Shown piece after piece: positions 8,001 through 17,684 of a stretch of 64,000 nucleotides of DNA. The DNA is from Planctomycetota bacterium. GTDB lineage: Bacteria > Planctomycetota > UBA1135 > GCA-002686595. The notes beneath the pieces were generated by a model. That model was given only the letters and a program-made list of their open reading frames with translations, was not told the DNA's origin and made no database searches. The DNA is taken from NCBI GenBank assembly GCA_020638835.1, contig JACKHV010000001.1:868001-932000 (forward strand). Direction: 5' to 3'. Every line of letters begins with the position of its first letter. Within the stretch, counting starts at the first letter, position 1. Both the position numbers and the translations under genes were made by a program.

Positions 8001-10034
8001 ATGAAGCGAAACCACCTCCTCGGACTCGTCCTCTGCGCGACGCTCGGCGCCGCTCTCGTCCCGGACTCGAACGCCTTCGAACCGGCGCATCCGGCCGCAC
8101 CGACCGCGACGCTGCAGGACGTCGAACAGCTCTCGAAGGCGCTCGCCAGCGCCGGCGCGAGCGGCACGCTCTCCGAGCGCAAGTCCGCGCTGCAGGCGCT
8201 CGTCGACACCGCCGACCCCAAGGCGATGCCGGCCGTCTCGCAAGAGTTCGCGCGCGTCAACATCAAGCTGCGCAACGCGCACGACGAGGCCTTCAAGGCC
8301 CGCTACAGCATCGAGCGCAAGGAACAGCTGGTCGAGTCGCTCGAGAAGCGCGCCGAGAACGACAAGAGCCTCGAGGCCTCGCTCAGCACGCAGCGCGAGA
8401 AGCTGCGCGAGCTGCGCGACAAGCTCTCGAAGGCCGAGAAGGAGGTCGAGGAGTACACGCCCTGGCAAGAGGCGCTCGTCGAAGGCTCGCGCGCGCTGCT
8501 CACCGCGATCCCCGCGTCGAAGCGCAAGGGCCTCGAGAAGGACGCGTGGAAGGCGCTCGAGGCGGAAGGGACCGGCGTCGAAGATCGCATGGCGTCCGTC
8601 GACCTGCTCGGCTACGTCGGCTCGGAAGGCACGGCCGTCAGCATGGCCGATCTGATCGCCGACCTGACCAAGGAGTCCGCGAAGCTCAAGAAGAAGCTGC
8701 CCAAGCTGATGGCCGACGTGCGCAAGCTCGAGGCCCGCATGCAGAAGGAAGCGCGCGACAGCGGCGGCTTCTCCTCCTCCGGCCCGCAGTACGAGCGCGC
8801 CAAGGCGGAAGCCACCGGCGTGCAAGTCGCGGTGCTGCACCTCGCCTACCTGTGCGAGGTCGCCGCGGAAGCCGGCGGGCGTGCGCTCGCGCGCGAAGAG
8901 GGCGCGGTGCTCGACAAGTCGACGCAGGCGCTGATCAAGGCGCAGAAGAAGGGCAAGGACGGCGCGCGCAACTACACGATCGCGCTGCTCGGGCACGCGC
9001 ACAGCGAGGGTGTGAACGCCGCGCTGCGCGACCAACTGCTCGCCGAGAAGGACGCCGCCGCGCGCGCCGCGATGGTGGAAGCGCTCGCCGCCGCGGGCGA
9101 CGAGACGTGGGTCGAGTTCGGCCTCTCGACGCTGCTAGCGGACGAGAGCTGGTACGTGAAGCGCAGCACCGCGCTGGCGCTCGCCAAGCTGCGTGTGCGC
9201 GACGCGATCCCCGCGCTGATCGACGGCATCGAACGCGAACCGGGGCGCACGAAGACGGACTACCAGGAAGCGCTCACCTCGCTGACCGGGCAGAACTACC
9301 GCTCGAACGTGCCGCTCTGGCGCCGCTGGTGGGAAGAGAACAAGGAGACCTTCGTGGTCCCGCCGATCTCGGAGATCGAGGAACAAGCCAGCGAGGAAGC
9401 GAAGGAAGCGCTCGGACTGACCTTCTTCGGCATTCGGACCGACTCGGAACGCGTGCTCTTCGTGCTCGACCTGTCGGGTTCGATGGACTTCGCGATGGTG
9501 CCGCGCAACAACCCGGACGACGACACGGGCAACGGGCGCGAACCCGATCTGCCGCGCGCCGGCGAACAGTCACGCCTCGAAGCCGCGAAGGACGCATTGA
9601 AGCGCGCGCTCGGCGGCATCGGCGACGGCGCCGTGTTCAACATCATCTTCTACGCGAGCGACGTCTGGTCGTGGCAGGACGACCTGCTCTCGATGACGGG
9701 CGAGTCGCGCTCGGAAGCGATGCGCTACGTCGAAGACCTCGACGCGGTCGGCGGCACGAACATCTACGGCGCGCTCGCGACGGCCTTCGACATGGCGGGA
9801 GCCGAGTCCGGCGACGGCTGGACCTCGCCGAAGATCGACACGATCTTCTTCCTGTCCGACGGGCGCCCGTCGGTCGGTCTGACGATCGATCCGGAGGAGA
9901 TCCTCGCCTACGTGCGCGACCGCAACCAGTCGGCCGGAATCGTGATCCACACGATCGGCCTGTCCGGCGCGCAGGACGCGTACCTGATGCGCAGCCTCGC
10001 CGAGCAGAACGGCGGCACCTACGTCGCGCGCTGA
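8001..10034 (+). CDS. Secreted coiled-coil, HEAT-repeat and von Willebrand A domain protein
   Basis: The 677-residue protein starts with a signal peptide (MKRNHLLGLVLCATLGAALVP). A long helical coiled-coil section follows (around residues 90-150 and 220-250, rich in E, K and R). Then comes a HEAT-like stretch (DESWYVKRSTALALAKLRV). A C-terminal vWA domain has an intact MIDAS: DLSGSM, then GGTNIYGAL, then LSDGRPSVG. vWA domains bind partners through a metal ion; HEAT repeats are protein scaffolds. A second protein with the same plan is encoded at 57804-59390. The next gene overlaps it (TGATG), suggesting co-translation. Confidence 0.85.
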   Translation: MKRNHLLGLVLCATLGAALVPDSNAFEPAHPAAPTATLQDVEQLSKALASAGASGTLSERKSALQALVDTADPKAMPAVSQEFARVNIKLRNAHDEAFKARYSIERKEQLVESLEKRAENDKSLEASLSTQREKLRELRDKLSKAEKEVEEYTPWQEALVEGSRALLTAIPASKRKGLEKDAWKALEAEGTGVEDRMASVDLLGYVGSEGTAVSMADLIADLTKESAKLKKKLPKLMADVRKLEARMQKEARDSGGFSSSGPQYERAKAEATGVQVAVLHLAYLCEVAAEAGGRALAREEGAVLDKSTQALIKAQKKGKDGARNYTIALLGHAHSEGVNAALRDQLLAEKDAAARAAMVEALAAAGDETWVEFGLSTLLADESWYVKRSTALALAKLRVRDAIPALIDGIEREPGRTKTDYQEALTSLTGQNYRSNVPLWRRWWEENKETFVVPPISEIEEQASEEAKEALGLTFFGIRTDSERVLFVLDLSGSMDFAMVPRNNPDDDTGNGREPDLPRAGEQSRLEAAKDALKRALGGIGDGAVFNIIFYASDVWSWQDDLLSMTGESRSEAMRYVEDLDAVGGTNIYGALATAFDMAGAESGDGWTSPKIDTIFFLSDGRPSVGLTIDPEEILAYVRDRNQSAGIVIHTIGLSGAQDAYLMRSLAEQNGGTYVAR

Positions 10035-10927
10035 TGGACTCGATGAGCAAGCGCGAAGCGGTCCACACCTTCCTCGAGCTCCGCGAGTCCGACGAACACG
10101 GCGAAGTCGGCGCGGGCCTCTCGCACAAGAGCGAAGGCCTCGTGCTGTTCCACGTCGCGGAAGTCGCCGCGGACGGCGAACCGCGCGGCGTCGTCACCAT
10201 CGTCCACGACGCGGGGGAACACGGCAGCCGCTACCAACGACTTGCGGAAGTCCTCGCCGACCGCGGCTGGGCGGTGGCGCTCCCCGACTTGCGCGGTCAC
10301 GGCAAGAGCGAAGGCGAGCGCGGTCACTCCGCGGGCCTGCGCGAAGTGATGCGCGACCTCGACGAGGTGCAGAACCACCTCGCGTACCGCCTGCCCGACG
10401 CGCCGAAGGTCCTGCTCGGCGTCGGCCTCGGCGCCGCCTTCGCCGCGAGCTACGTCGAGGAGGGCCCCGGCCGCATCGCCGCGCTCGCGCTCGTCGCGCC
10501 CGTCTTCGAGCCGCCCTTCGTCGAACCCGCCGCCAAGCGCGGACTCTCGCGCTTCTTCGGAAAGGAACAGCCGACCGACGCCGGTGAAACGGGTTACACG
10601 GCCGACTCGATCAGCGTCGACCGCGACGTCGCCGCGGCGTGGTCGGCCGACTCGCTCAACCACACCACGCTGACGCGCCGCGCCGCCGCCGAAGCACGTC
10701 GCGCGATCGCGGAACACCTCGCGAACGCGATCCGCATCGACGTGCCCTCCCTCGTGCTGCAGGGCACGCACGACGCGCTCGGTTCGCCGGAACGCATCGA
10801 GAGCTGGAAGCAACAGGGCGCGAAGGTCGTCACTTTCGACGGCGCGGGCCACAGCCTGTTCCACGAGGCGTGCGCGGCCGACGCGTGCAAGCAGGTCGCG
10901 GACTGGCTCGACGCGACGCTGCAGTGA
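10034..10927 (+). CDS. Alpha/beta hydrolase fold protein (monoacylglycerol lipase-like) lacking the nucleophile Ser
   Basis: The 297-residue protein has the layout of the monoglyceride lipase/PldB group. It has the oxyanion-region sequence HDAGEHGSRYQRLAE and the DLRGHGKSEGERGH segment. It keeps the acid Asp in GTHDALGSPE and the His in GAGHSLFHE. The nucleophile elbow, GHSMGG in active relatives, reads GVGLGAA, so the Ser is Gly. It is therefore probably not a classical Ser hydrolase, or uses another chemistry. The ATG overlaps the stop of the upstream vWA gene. The stop codon lies in the left arm of a long palindrome. Confidence 0.8.
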   Translation: MDSMSKREAVHTFLELRESDEHGEVGAGLSHKSEGLVLFHVAEVAADGEPRGVVTIVHDAGEHGSRYQRLAEVLADRGWAVALPDLRGHGKSEGERGHSAGLREVMRDLDEVQNHLAYRLPDAPKVLLGVGLGAAFAASYVEEGPGRIAALALVAPVFEPPFVEPAAKRGLSRFFGKEQPTDAGETGYTADSISVDRDVAAAWSADSLNHTTLTRRAAAEARRAIAEHLANAIRIDVPSLVLQGTHDALGSPERIESWKQQGAKVVTFDGAGHSLFHEACAADACKQVADWLDATLQ

Positions 10928-11043
10928 AGTACGGTACCGCGTTCGTTTTTCCAAAATAGCGGCGCGTCGGTCGCGGTCGCCGGAGGCGACCGCGACCGAC
11001 GCGCCGCTATTTTGGAAAAACGAACGCGGTACCGTACTTCACT
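10923..11043. terminator. 121-bp near-perfect palindrome / bidirectional terminator between convergent genes
   Basis: Bases 10923-10981 are an exact inverted copy of 10985-11043: two 59-bp arms with a GGA loop and no mismatch seen. The TGA stops of both flanking genes lie symmetrically inside the arms (10925-10927 and 11039-11041). The inner part has the form of a two-way intrinsic terminator: CCAAAATA, a 23-bp GC-rich stem, then TATTTTGG. The outer 28 bp of perfect pairing exceeds what termination needs. Confidence 0.9.
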
Positions 11044-11467
11044 CAGGCTCGCCGGACTCGATCCAGTCGCGCAGGATCACCAGCGCGCTCCATGAGTCGC
11101 GGCGCGCCTTGCGCTCGTCGCCGAAGTGTCCCGCTTCCTTGAGCAGCGCTTCGGCGGCCTTCGTCGACAGACGTTCGTCCTGCTTGACGATCTTGACGCC
11201 CGGCAGCGCCTTCGCGAGCGCGTCCACGAAGGTCTGCACGTCCTTCGCGCGGCCGCCCTCGGCGCCGTCCATGTGCAGGGGGAATCCGACGATCAGGTGC
11301 GTCGCTTCGCGCTCGCGCGCCAGTGCGACCGTGTACTCGACGAGCTGCGGAGAGTCGCCGGGGCCCTTCCAGACCTCGAGCGGCCGCGTCGCGATGCGCA
11401 GCGGATCCGTCGTCGCGAATCCGGTGCGCTTCGTGCCGTGGTCGACGGCGAGGACGGGGCCTTTCAT
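11039..11467 (-). CDS. ruvX: Putative pre-16S rRNA nuclease / Holliday junction resolvase YqgF
   Basis: The 142-residue protein has the RuvX/YqgF RNase H-like fold. It begins with the acidic strand VLAVDHGTKRTGFATTD. IVGFPLHMDGAEG, the conserved QDERLSTKAAEALL and the C-terminal DSWSALVILRDWIE follow. Family members process the 5' end of 16S rRNA and may cleave branched DNA. The ATG at 11467 is chosen because the upstream frame overlaps the next gene and has no similarity. The gene ends inside the right arm of the 121-bp palindrome. Confidence 0.9.
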   Translation of the reverse strand: MKGPVLAVDHGTKRTGFATTDPLRIATRPLEVWKGPGDSPQLVEYTVALAREREATHLIVGFPLHMDGAEGGRAKDVQTFVDALAKALPGVKIVKQDERLSTKAAEALLKEAGHFGDERKARRDSWSALVILRDWIESGEPE

Positions 11468-11481
11468 GCGTCGAGCGGGAG

Positions 11482-12549
11482 CTAGAGTTCGTCGGGGGCT
11501 TCGTTCTCGAGCTGCGCGACGATCGCCCTGACCTCTTGCGCGCGGTCGCGGGGGCAGACGAGCACGGTCTTGCCGCTCTGTACGACGACGAGGCCTTCGA
11601 CGCCGACCAGCGCGACGAGCGCGTCGTCGTCGCCGTAGACGATGCAGTCCGTCGCGTCGCGCGCGACGAGGCGCACCCCGCCGCTCACGTGGTTGCCCGA
11701 GCTGTCGGCGGGCACGACCTCGGCGAGGCTGGGCCACGCGCCGACGTCGTTCCAGGTGAAGTCGACGGGGACGACGCTGACGTTCGTCGCGCGCTCCATC
11801 ACCGCGACGTCGATCGGCGCCGGCTCGAGCTTCGCGTAGGCGCGCGCGAGTTCTTCGCCGCCGGTGACGCCCGAGAGCGCGTCGTAGATGCCCGTCGCGT
11901 GCGCGCGCAAAGCTGAGAGGATCGCGCGCGTCTCCCAGACGAAGATGCCGCCGTTCCAGAGGTAGTCGCCGCTCTCCTGGAACTCACGCGCGCGCGCCGA
12001 GTCGGGCTTCTCGACGAAGGAGAGCACTTCGTGCACGGGCCACTGCGCGTCTCCGTCGCGGCGCGCGCCCTTCTTGATGTAGCCGTAGCCGGTCGCGGGG
12101 TGGGTGGGTTCGATGCCGAGCGTCACGAGGCGCCCTCCGCGCGCTTCACGCACGGCGGCCGCGAGCGCGGAACGGAAGCGGTCGGCCGGCTCGATCACGT
12201 GGTCGGCGGGCACGACGATCTGCACGGAACTCGGGTCGCGGCGCTCGATCTCGAAGGCGGCGAGCGCGACGCAGGGCGCGGTGTTGCGCCCTTGCGGCTC
12301 GAGGATCACGTTCTCGGGCGGCAGTTCCGGCACGGCTTCGCGCACGGCGTCGGCGAGTTCGGCCGAGGTCACGACGAGCACGTTCCGCGGCGCGACCAGC
12401 CCTCCGAGCCGCTCGATCGTCTGCGCCAGCATCGAGCGCTCACCGGCGATCGAGAGCAGTTGCTTGGGGCGCGCGCGCCGGCTCGCCGGCCAGAACCGCG
12501 TTCCGACACCGCCGGCCATCACGACGGCGTACAGGGCTTCGTCGACCAT
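11482..12549 (-). CDS. manC: Mannose-1-phosphate guanylyltransferase (nucleotidyltransferase)
   Basis: The 355-residue protein opens with the nucleotidyltransferase signature VVMAGGVGTRFWPASR followed by the pyrophosphorylase Lys motif RPKQLL. It has the sugar-binding FVEKPD and the internal VDFTWNDVGAWPSL typical of GDP-mannose pyrophosphorylases. It should make GDP-mannose from GTP and mannose-1-phosphate for surface glycans. The protein lacks the C-terminal isomerase domain of bifunctional ManC enzymes. It is co-directional with ruvX, 14 bases apart. The symbol manC reflects family membership; other NDP-sugar specificities are less likely. Confidence 0.88.
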   Translation of the reverse strand: MVDEALYAVVMAGGVGTRFWPASRRARPKQLLSIAGERSMLAQTIERLGGLVAPRNVLVVTSAELADAVREAVPELPPENVILEPQGRNTAPCVALAAFEIERRDPSSVQIVVPADHVIEPADRFRSALAAAVREARGGRLVTLGIEPTHPATGYGYIKKGARRDGDAQWPVHEVLSFVEKPDSARAREFQESGDYLWNGGIFVWETRAILSALRAHATGIYDALSGVTGGEELARAYAKLEPAPIDVAVMERATNVSVVPVDFTWNDVGAWPSLAEVVPADSSGNHVSGGVRLVARDATDCIVYGDDDALVALVGVEGLVVVQSGKTVLVCPRDRAQEVRAIVAQLENEAPDEL

Positions 12550-12587
12550 GGGCCGGAGTGTAGCGCCGGCGGGTCGCCGGAGTCGCC

Positions 12588-15500
12588 TCAGAATCGGGTC
12601 GGCAAGCCGCTCTGCCGCGGGATCGGCAAGCCGCGATCCGCGCCGTCGACGTCCTGGAACAGTCGCGTCAGCGCGCCGCGCAGGAACACCTGCGGTCGAG
12701 AGAGGTCGCCGCGGATCGCGACCTCGAGCAAGGTGTTCTGCACCAGGTAGACGAGTCGCGTGATCAGCGGGACCTTGTCGACGAGCGCGTAGCGCAGCTC
12801 GAGGTCCATCTTCATGCTGCCGTCGAGGTCGAGCGTCCCGTCACCCTGGAGGCTGAAGAGCGGACTGTGGATGTCGACCTGGTCCACGTCGACCGAGCCG
12901 TCCTTCATCTGGAACTCGCACGACATGCTGTCGAAGACGGCGGTCGCGTCGTAGCCGAGCTGCGAGAAGAGGTCGCGGAAGACCGGCACGGACCACAGGC
13001 GCGTGTCCGTCAGCTCTCCGCCGCCGCTGCCTTCGAGCGACAGCGGATCGTCGAGGCGTCCCGAGAGGCGCAGGCGCGCGTTCAGGTCGCCGCGGTCGGC
13101 GATGTTCGACGCGAAGACGCCTTCGAGCAGCTTCGCGACGTTCACGTGCTCGAGCTCGAGCGCGAGCAGGAAGGGGAAGGGTTCGATCAGGTCGACGGCG
13201 AGCACGGTGGCGGGCCGCGAGCCAGGTGCGGGCGTCTCGACGAGGCCGCGCACACGACCGCGCTCGAAGGTGCCGTCGAGCTCGTCGATCGTGAGGCGCG
13301 AGCCGTGGTAGCTCACGAGCATCGCGGCCGGCCCGAGTTCGCGCTCCGCGATCTGTCCGTAGAGGTCCTCGATGCGCCCGAAGCCGCGCACGCCGCCCTC
13401 GTCGAGCACGAGGTTCTCGACGTGGCCGCGCGCCGAGCGCACGTTGAGCGGCAGGCCGAGGTCGAGGAAGCAGTCGGACAACCGCACGTCGCCCGACAAT
13501 CGCGTCTCGCGCCGACCGTCCGTCGAGCTGGTGAACGCGAGGCGCCCCGCGGGAACGTCGAGCCGTCCGCGGAACGAGAGGTCTTCGAACAGCGCCTTGC
13601 GCGTGCCTTCGTCGAGCAGGATCGCGAGGTGTTCCGGGTCGAGCGGCACGCTCGCCGCGCGGAAGTCCGTCTCCAGCGCGAAGCCACCGTCCCTGGCGTG
13701 CAGCGTGAAGTCGTCCGCCGTGACCTGCGTGCCCGCGAGCAGCGCGCCGACGTCGCCGCCGCGCACGACGCCGCCCTCGACGTCGAAGTGCCCGCGGATG
13801 TCGTCGAGCCGCAGCGACTCGCCGGCGGCGAACTCACCGCCCCGCAGGTAGAAGCGGTGGACCCCCGGTGCGGAGTCGGCAGCGGATTCGGTGAGCTGCA
13901 CGATCGACTCGAAGTCGACGCTGCCGAGCAGACTGATCGACTCGAGCTCGGCGGTCTCGACGAGGCCGCTGCCGTCCGGCCCGGAGATCTCGCGGTCGAG
14001 CTGTTTGAGGAAGGCCGTCGGCCTCACGCCGTTCTCGTCGCGCGCGAACAGGCGCAGCCCCGCGCCGCGCACTTCGAACGCGCCGAGCGCGTCCGCGGGG
14101 AAGTCGCCCCGGAAGCTGACCGTGATGTGGCTGGGCCACTCGCCGCGCAGCGCGACGACGCGCGTGGCGACGGTCGGTTCCGGCGCGTCCGGACCGATGG
14201 GCGCGCGCGCGGCGACGAACACGCGTCCGCGCACGCCTGCGGCGCGCACCGGGAAAGCCATCGGCGTCACGTCGACGGGTCCGCGCGGGTTGATGCGGAA
14301 CTCGAACTCGCGGTGCGCCGCGCCGGGCGGGCGCAGGAGCGTGGCGAAGAGGTCGGCGGAACCGTGCGGTTCGTAGTCCTTCAGCACGGCACCGACGCCG
14401 GGGAGGCGCTCGTCGATCAGCTCGCGCACCGGGCCGTCGAAGTCGATGTCCTCCGCGCGCAGCTGCGCTACCTCGAAGGCGTCCGAGATCGACTCGACGT
14501 CGATGCCCGAGGGAGCGCGCAGCCGTCCTTGCAGGTGCGCGCGCGATCCTCCGACCAACCCGCCTTCCGCGTCGAAGCGCACCGCGACCTCGTCGTCGCC
14601 GTTGGAGAGCACCTCGAGCTCGCCGTCCACCGCCTTCAGCTGCGCCGGGAACAAGCGCGGCGTGAGGTCGACACCGCGCAGCTGGACGTTGAGGCTCGTG
14701 ATCGGATGGGGGAACTCGGCGCGTCCGGCGAGACGCAGCTGACCTGCGGCCACGCCGCCGACCGGGGCGTAGTCGTTCCACGCTTCGATCGCGGGTTCGA
14801 TGTCCCCGAGCTCGGCGATGGCCACGCGCAGTTCCTCGTCGATCGTGAGCCCGCTGCTCTCGATCAAGAGGTCCAGCTCCGGCAAGCCGTAGCCCGGCGC
14901 GAGCGGCGACATGTCGACCCGCGGCGACCAGCTGTAGACCTGCAGGTCGACCGGCCCGCCCTTGTGGTGACCGTCGACCGTGAGTCCGAAGTAGTTTCGG
15001 CGCGCGAGCCGCGGAGAGCGCGCGAACACGCCCTTCGCGTGGTCGACCTCCGCGGGCATCGGGAAGCCGATCGGTCGTCCGCCGTCGTGGCGCGGCCACC
15101 CCATCCAGCGCGCCGCGACGTCGCCGGAGTCGGAGAAGACGGCGATCGTCTCGACGTGCGGCAGCGGATCCTCGGGCGGCGACCAGCTGTCGTAGCAGCG
15201 CAGCGCCACGGTGATCTTGGCGTGGCCGTTCGCGTCGACGGAACTCGCGACGGTTTCGAGTTCGGGCGGACGTCCGAGCAACTCGAGCAACGGGTCGCCG
15301 ATCGGGAGCGACTCGAGCTCGGTCCACTGCTCGAAGAGCCTGCCCGGCGTCGCCCAGGCGCCGAGCCGCAGGCCGCCCTGGAACGGGTGGCCTTCCCAGA
15401 CCCCGCTGAGCTCGCCGCGGCCGGCCCAGGCCGCGCGCGACCAGAGGCGTTCGTCGGCTTTCGGCGTGTAGGCGAGCGCGAGCTCGACGTCCGCTTCTTC

Positions 15501-16349
15501 GATGCGGTGGTCCTCGAACGGCAAGCGCACGGCGCCGCCCGACAGCGAGAGCCGCAGCTCGGCGCGCGGGTCCTCGTGCCCCGTCAAGCTGACCGCGCCG
15601 GTCGACGACACCGAGAGCGTTCCGCGCGCTTCGAGTTGCGCGAAGGGTTCGAGGATCGGGAGCTTCGGAACCTCCCACGCAGCGAGGTCGAGGCGGTCGC
15701 CCCAGCTCTCGACGTACAGCCGGCCCCCCGCTTCGGAACGGCCGCGCATGCGAATCTCGGGCGTGCGATGTCCCTTGCGCGCGGGCAGCCGGAAGCGGCC
15801 GCGCAGGTTCGCGTCCTCGGTGCTGCGCGCGTCGAGGTCGAGCGCCAGTTCGCCGAGCGCGACGGACCCACCGTCCGGCACCTCGAGCGAGAGCGCCAGG
15901 TCGCGCACGCGCACCGACGGCAGCGGGCGCGGCCCCGCGGACCTCCCCGGCGGCTGCATCCCGCGCGGCGCGAGGTCGAACAGACCACGCAGGCTGTGCA
16001 CGAGCGCCGGTCCGTAGCGCACGCGACCGCCCTGCACTTCGACGTAGTCGACGGTAGGCACGCCTTCGTCCGAGAGCCCGAGGGTCAGGCGCAGCTCGTC
16101 GGCGGCGAGCAATTCACCGCGGTCCTCGAGCGTGAAGTCGCGGACCACGACCGCCGGCTCGAGCCAGTGCACGTCGACCTCGCCGAGCTCGAGCTGCGCG
16201 CCGAGCGGGCCGAGCCGCGACTCGAGCCAGTCCTCCGCCCAGCGCGTCGTCAGGCCGCTGCGCTCGACGAACTGGATGCCGAGCACGAGGACGAGCACGA
16301 CCCAGCCGAGGAATCGCAGGAGCGTCATCAGCTTGCGCAGGCTCTGCAT
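12588..16349 (-). CDS. Giant AsmA-like / DUF3971-type envelope protein
   Basis: The 1253-residue protein has one N-terminal membrane helix (around residues 12-28, FLGWVVLVLVLGIQF). A very long beta-rich periplasmic region follows with repeated short strands. Its C-terminal part resembles the AsmA C-terminal domain (LDLDGSMKMDLELRYALVDKVP and LLEVAIRGDLSRPQVFL). AsmA/TamB-like proteins form a hydrophobic groove and are linked to lipid transport between the membranes. Neighbours include GDP-mannose synthesis and alanine racemase, which fits envelope biogenesis. Long open frames on the opposite strand across this gene are GC-composition shadows. Confidence 0.8.
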   Translation of the reverse strand: MQSLRKLMTLLRFLGWVVLVLVLGIQFVERSGLTTRWAEDWLESRLGPLGAQLELGEVDVHWLEPAVVVRDFTLEDRGELLAADELRLTLGLSDEGVPTVDYVEVQGGRVRYGPALVHSLRGLFDLAPRGMQPPGRSAGPRPLPSVRVRDLALSLEVPDGGSVALGELALDLDARSTEDANLRGRFRLPARKGHRTPEIRMRGRSEAGGRLYVESWGDRLDLAAWEVPKLPILEPFAQLEARGTLSVSSTGAVSLTGHEDPRAELRLSLSGGAVRLPFEDHRIEEADVELALAYTPKADERLWSRAAWAGRGELSGVWEGHPFQGGLRLGAWATPGRLFEQWTELESLPIGDPLLELLGRPPELETVASSVDANGHAKITVALRCYDSWSPPEDPLPHVETIAVFSDSGDVAARWMGWPRHDGGRPIGFPMPAEVDHAKGVFARSPRLARRNYFGLTVDGHHKGGPVDLQVYSWSPRVDMSPLAPGYGLPELDLLIESSGLTIDEELRVAIAELGDIEPAIEAWNDYAPVGGVAAGQLRLAGRAEFPHPITSLNVQLRGVDLTPRLFPAQLKAVDGELEVLSNGDDEVAVRFDAEGGLVGGSRAHLQGRLRAPSGIDVESISDAFEVAQLRAEDIDFDGPVRELIDERLPGVGAVLKDYEPHGSADLFATLLRPPGAAHREFEFRINPRGPVDVTPMAFPVRAAGVRGRVFVAARAPIGPDAPEPTVATRVVALRGEWPSHITVSFRGDFPADALGAFEVRGAGLRLFARDENGVRPTAFLKQLDREISGPDGSGLVETAELESISLLGSVDFESIVQLTESAADSAPGVHRFYLRGGEFAAGESLRLDDIRGHFDVEGGVVRGGDVGALLAGTQVTADDFTLHARDGGFALETDFRAASVPLDPEHLAILLDEGTRKALFEDLSFRGRLDVPAGRLAFTSSTDGRRETRLSGDVRLSDCFLDLGLPLNVRSARGHVENLVLDEGGVRGFGRIEDLYGQIAERELGPAAMLVSYHGSRLTIDELDGTFERGRVRGLVETPAPGSRPATVLAVDLIEPFPFLLALELEHVNVAKLLEGVFASNIADRGDLNARLRLSGRLDDPLSLEGSGGGELTDTRLWSVPVFRDLFSQLGYDATAVFDSMSCEFQMKDGSVDVDQVDIHSPLFSLQGDGTLDLDGSMKMDLELRYALVDKVPLITRLVYLVQNTLLEVAIRGDLSRPQVFLRGALTRLFQDVDGADRGLPIPRQSGLPTRF

Positions 16350-16373
16350 GGCGTGCCGACGACCCGCGGGCGA

Positions 16374-17549
16374 TCAGTGCGAGAGGGGCAGGGGTCCGGG
16401 ATCCGAGGAGAGGAGCGGCGGCGTGGTCAGTCCGCCCCCGACCGGCACGCGTTGCACGCGCTTGCCGATCGAGCAGGTGATCTCGTACGGGATGGTCCCC
16501 GCGCGGCGCGCGAGTTCCTCGACGGGGATGCACTGATCGCCGTCGCGGCCGAGGAAGGTCGCCGCGTCGCCGACCTTCACCCCGGGGATGTCGGTCACGT
16601 CGATCGTCGTGTAGTCCATCGAGATGCGCCCGAGGATGGGGGCGCTGTGTCCGCGGATCAGCGCTTCTCCCTTGCCGCTGAGGCGCCAGGGGAGACCGTC
16701 GTTGTAACCGATCGGCAAGGTCGCGATGCGCGTCGGGCGCTGCGCCGTCCACGCGCTGTCGTAGCCGACGGGCGCGCCGACCGGCAGGTCCTTCAGGAAG
16801 ACGACGCTGGAGCGCAGGCTCATCACCGGCAGCAGCTCGGCGGCGCCGGGCAGTTCCGCCGGCAGGATGCCGTAGGCGCTGATGCCGGGGCGGACGGTGT
16901 CGAAGGGGCCGCGCACGCCGGTGAACAGCGTGGCGGAGTTCGCGACGTGCGTCGACTCCGGTTGCAGTCCGAGGCGTTCGGCGCAGCGCAACACCTCGAG
17001 GAAGGCCTCGATCTGGTCGTTCGTGCCCGGCGCGAGGCCGCCGCGCGGGGAACTGATGTGCGTCATCAGGCCGGCGAGTTCGACGCAGGGAGCGGCCTGG
17101 ATGGCCTCCAGCAGGCGCGGAGCCTGCCCTGGAAGCACGCCGAGACGGCCCATTCCGGTATCGACGTTGAGGTGGACGCGCGCCTTCAAGCGCAGCCGCC
17201 GACCCAGGCGGTCGAGCTGCGCGACGCGGTCCGAGGCGTGGATCCCGATCTCGACACCGTGCCGCAGGAGCGCCGCGGACTCCTCTTGCAGGATCGTCCC
17301 GAGGACCAGGATCGGGACGCGCAGGCCGGCGGCGCGCAGTTCGAGAGCTTCGTGCGATGTCCCGACTCCGAGCGCGGTGACACCGCAGCGCACCGCGTGG
17401 TGGGCGACCGCGACCGCGCCGTGACCGTACGCGTCCGCTTTCACGACGAGCATCAGACGCACGCCCGGACCCGCGTGACGTCGGATCACACGCAGGTTGT
17501 GCGTCAGCGCGTCGAGATCGATCTCGGCCCACACTCGGTTGGCGTTCAC
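16374..17549 (-). CDS. alr: Alanine racemase
   Basis: The 391-residue PLP enzyme makes D-Ala from L-Ala for peptidoglycan. The PLP Lys is in LMLVVKADAYGHG near the N-terminus. The N-terminal strand is RVWAEIDLDALTHNLR. The C-terminal domain holds the catalytic Tyr region VGYDSAWTAQ and the MDYTTIDVTDIPGVKVGD segment. I chose the GTG at 17549, giving VNANRVWAEIDL, because the family begins just before this strand. A TTG at 17585 would add 12 Arg-rich residues and is less likely. Confidence 0.93.
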   Translation of the reverse strand: MNANRVWAEIDLDALTHNLRVIRRHAGPGVRLMLVVKADAYGHGAVAVAHHAVRCGVTALGVGTSHEALELRAAGLRVPILVLGTILQEESAALLRHGVEIGIHASDRVAQLDRLGRRLRLKARVHLNVDTGMGRLGVLPGQAPRLLEAIQAAPCVELAGLMTHISSPRGGLAPGTNDQIEAFLEVLRCAERLGLQPESTHVANSATLFTGVRGPFDTVRPGISAYGILPAELPGAAELLPVMSLRSSVVFLKDLPVGAPVGYDSAWTAQRPTRIATLPIGYNDGLPWRLSGKGEALIRGHSAPILGRISMDYTTIDVTDIPGVKVGDAATFLGRDGDQCIPVEELARRAGTIPYEITCSIGKRVQRVPVGGGLTTPPLLSSDPGPLPLSH

Positions 17550-17684
17550 GATGCGGAGCCTATCCCGCCGTCGGCTCCGATCCAACGGGTTGCACGTCTG
17601 AGAAGTGCGCTTCGCCGCAGATCCGAGATGCCCGAGATGGGCGCCGAATCCCGAAAAAAACGCTCGAATCCGATGGCGTGCCCT

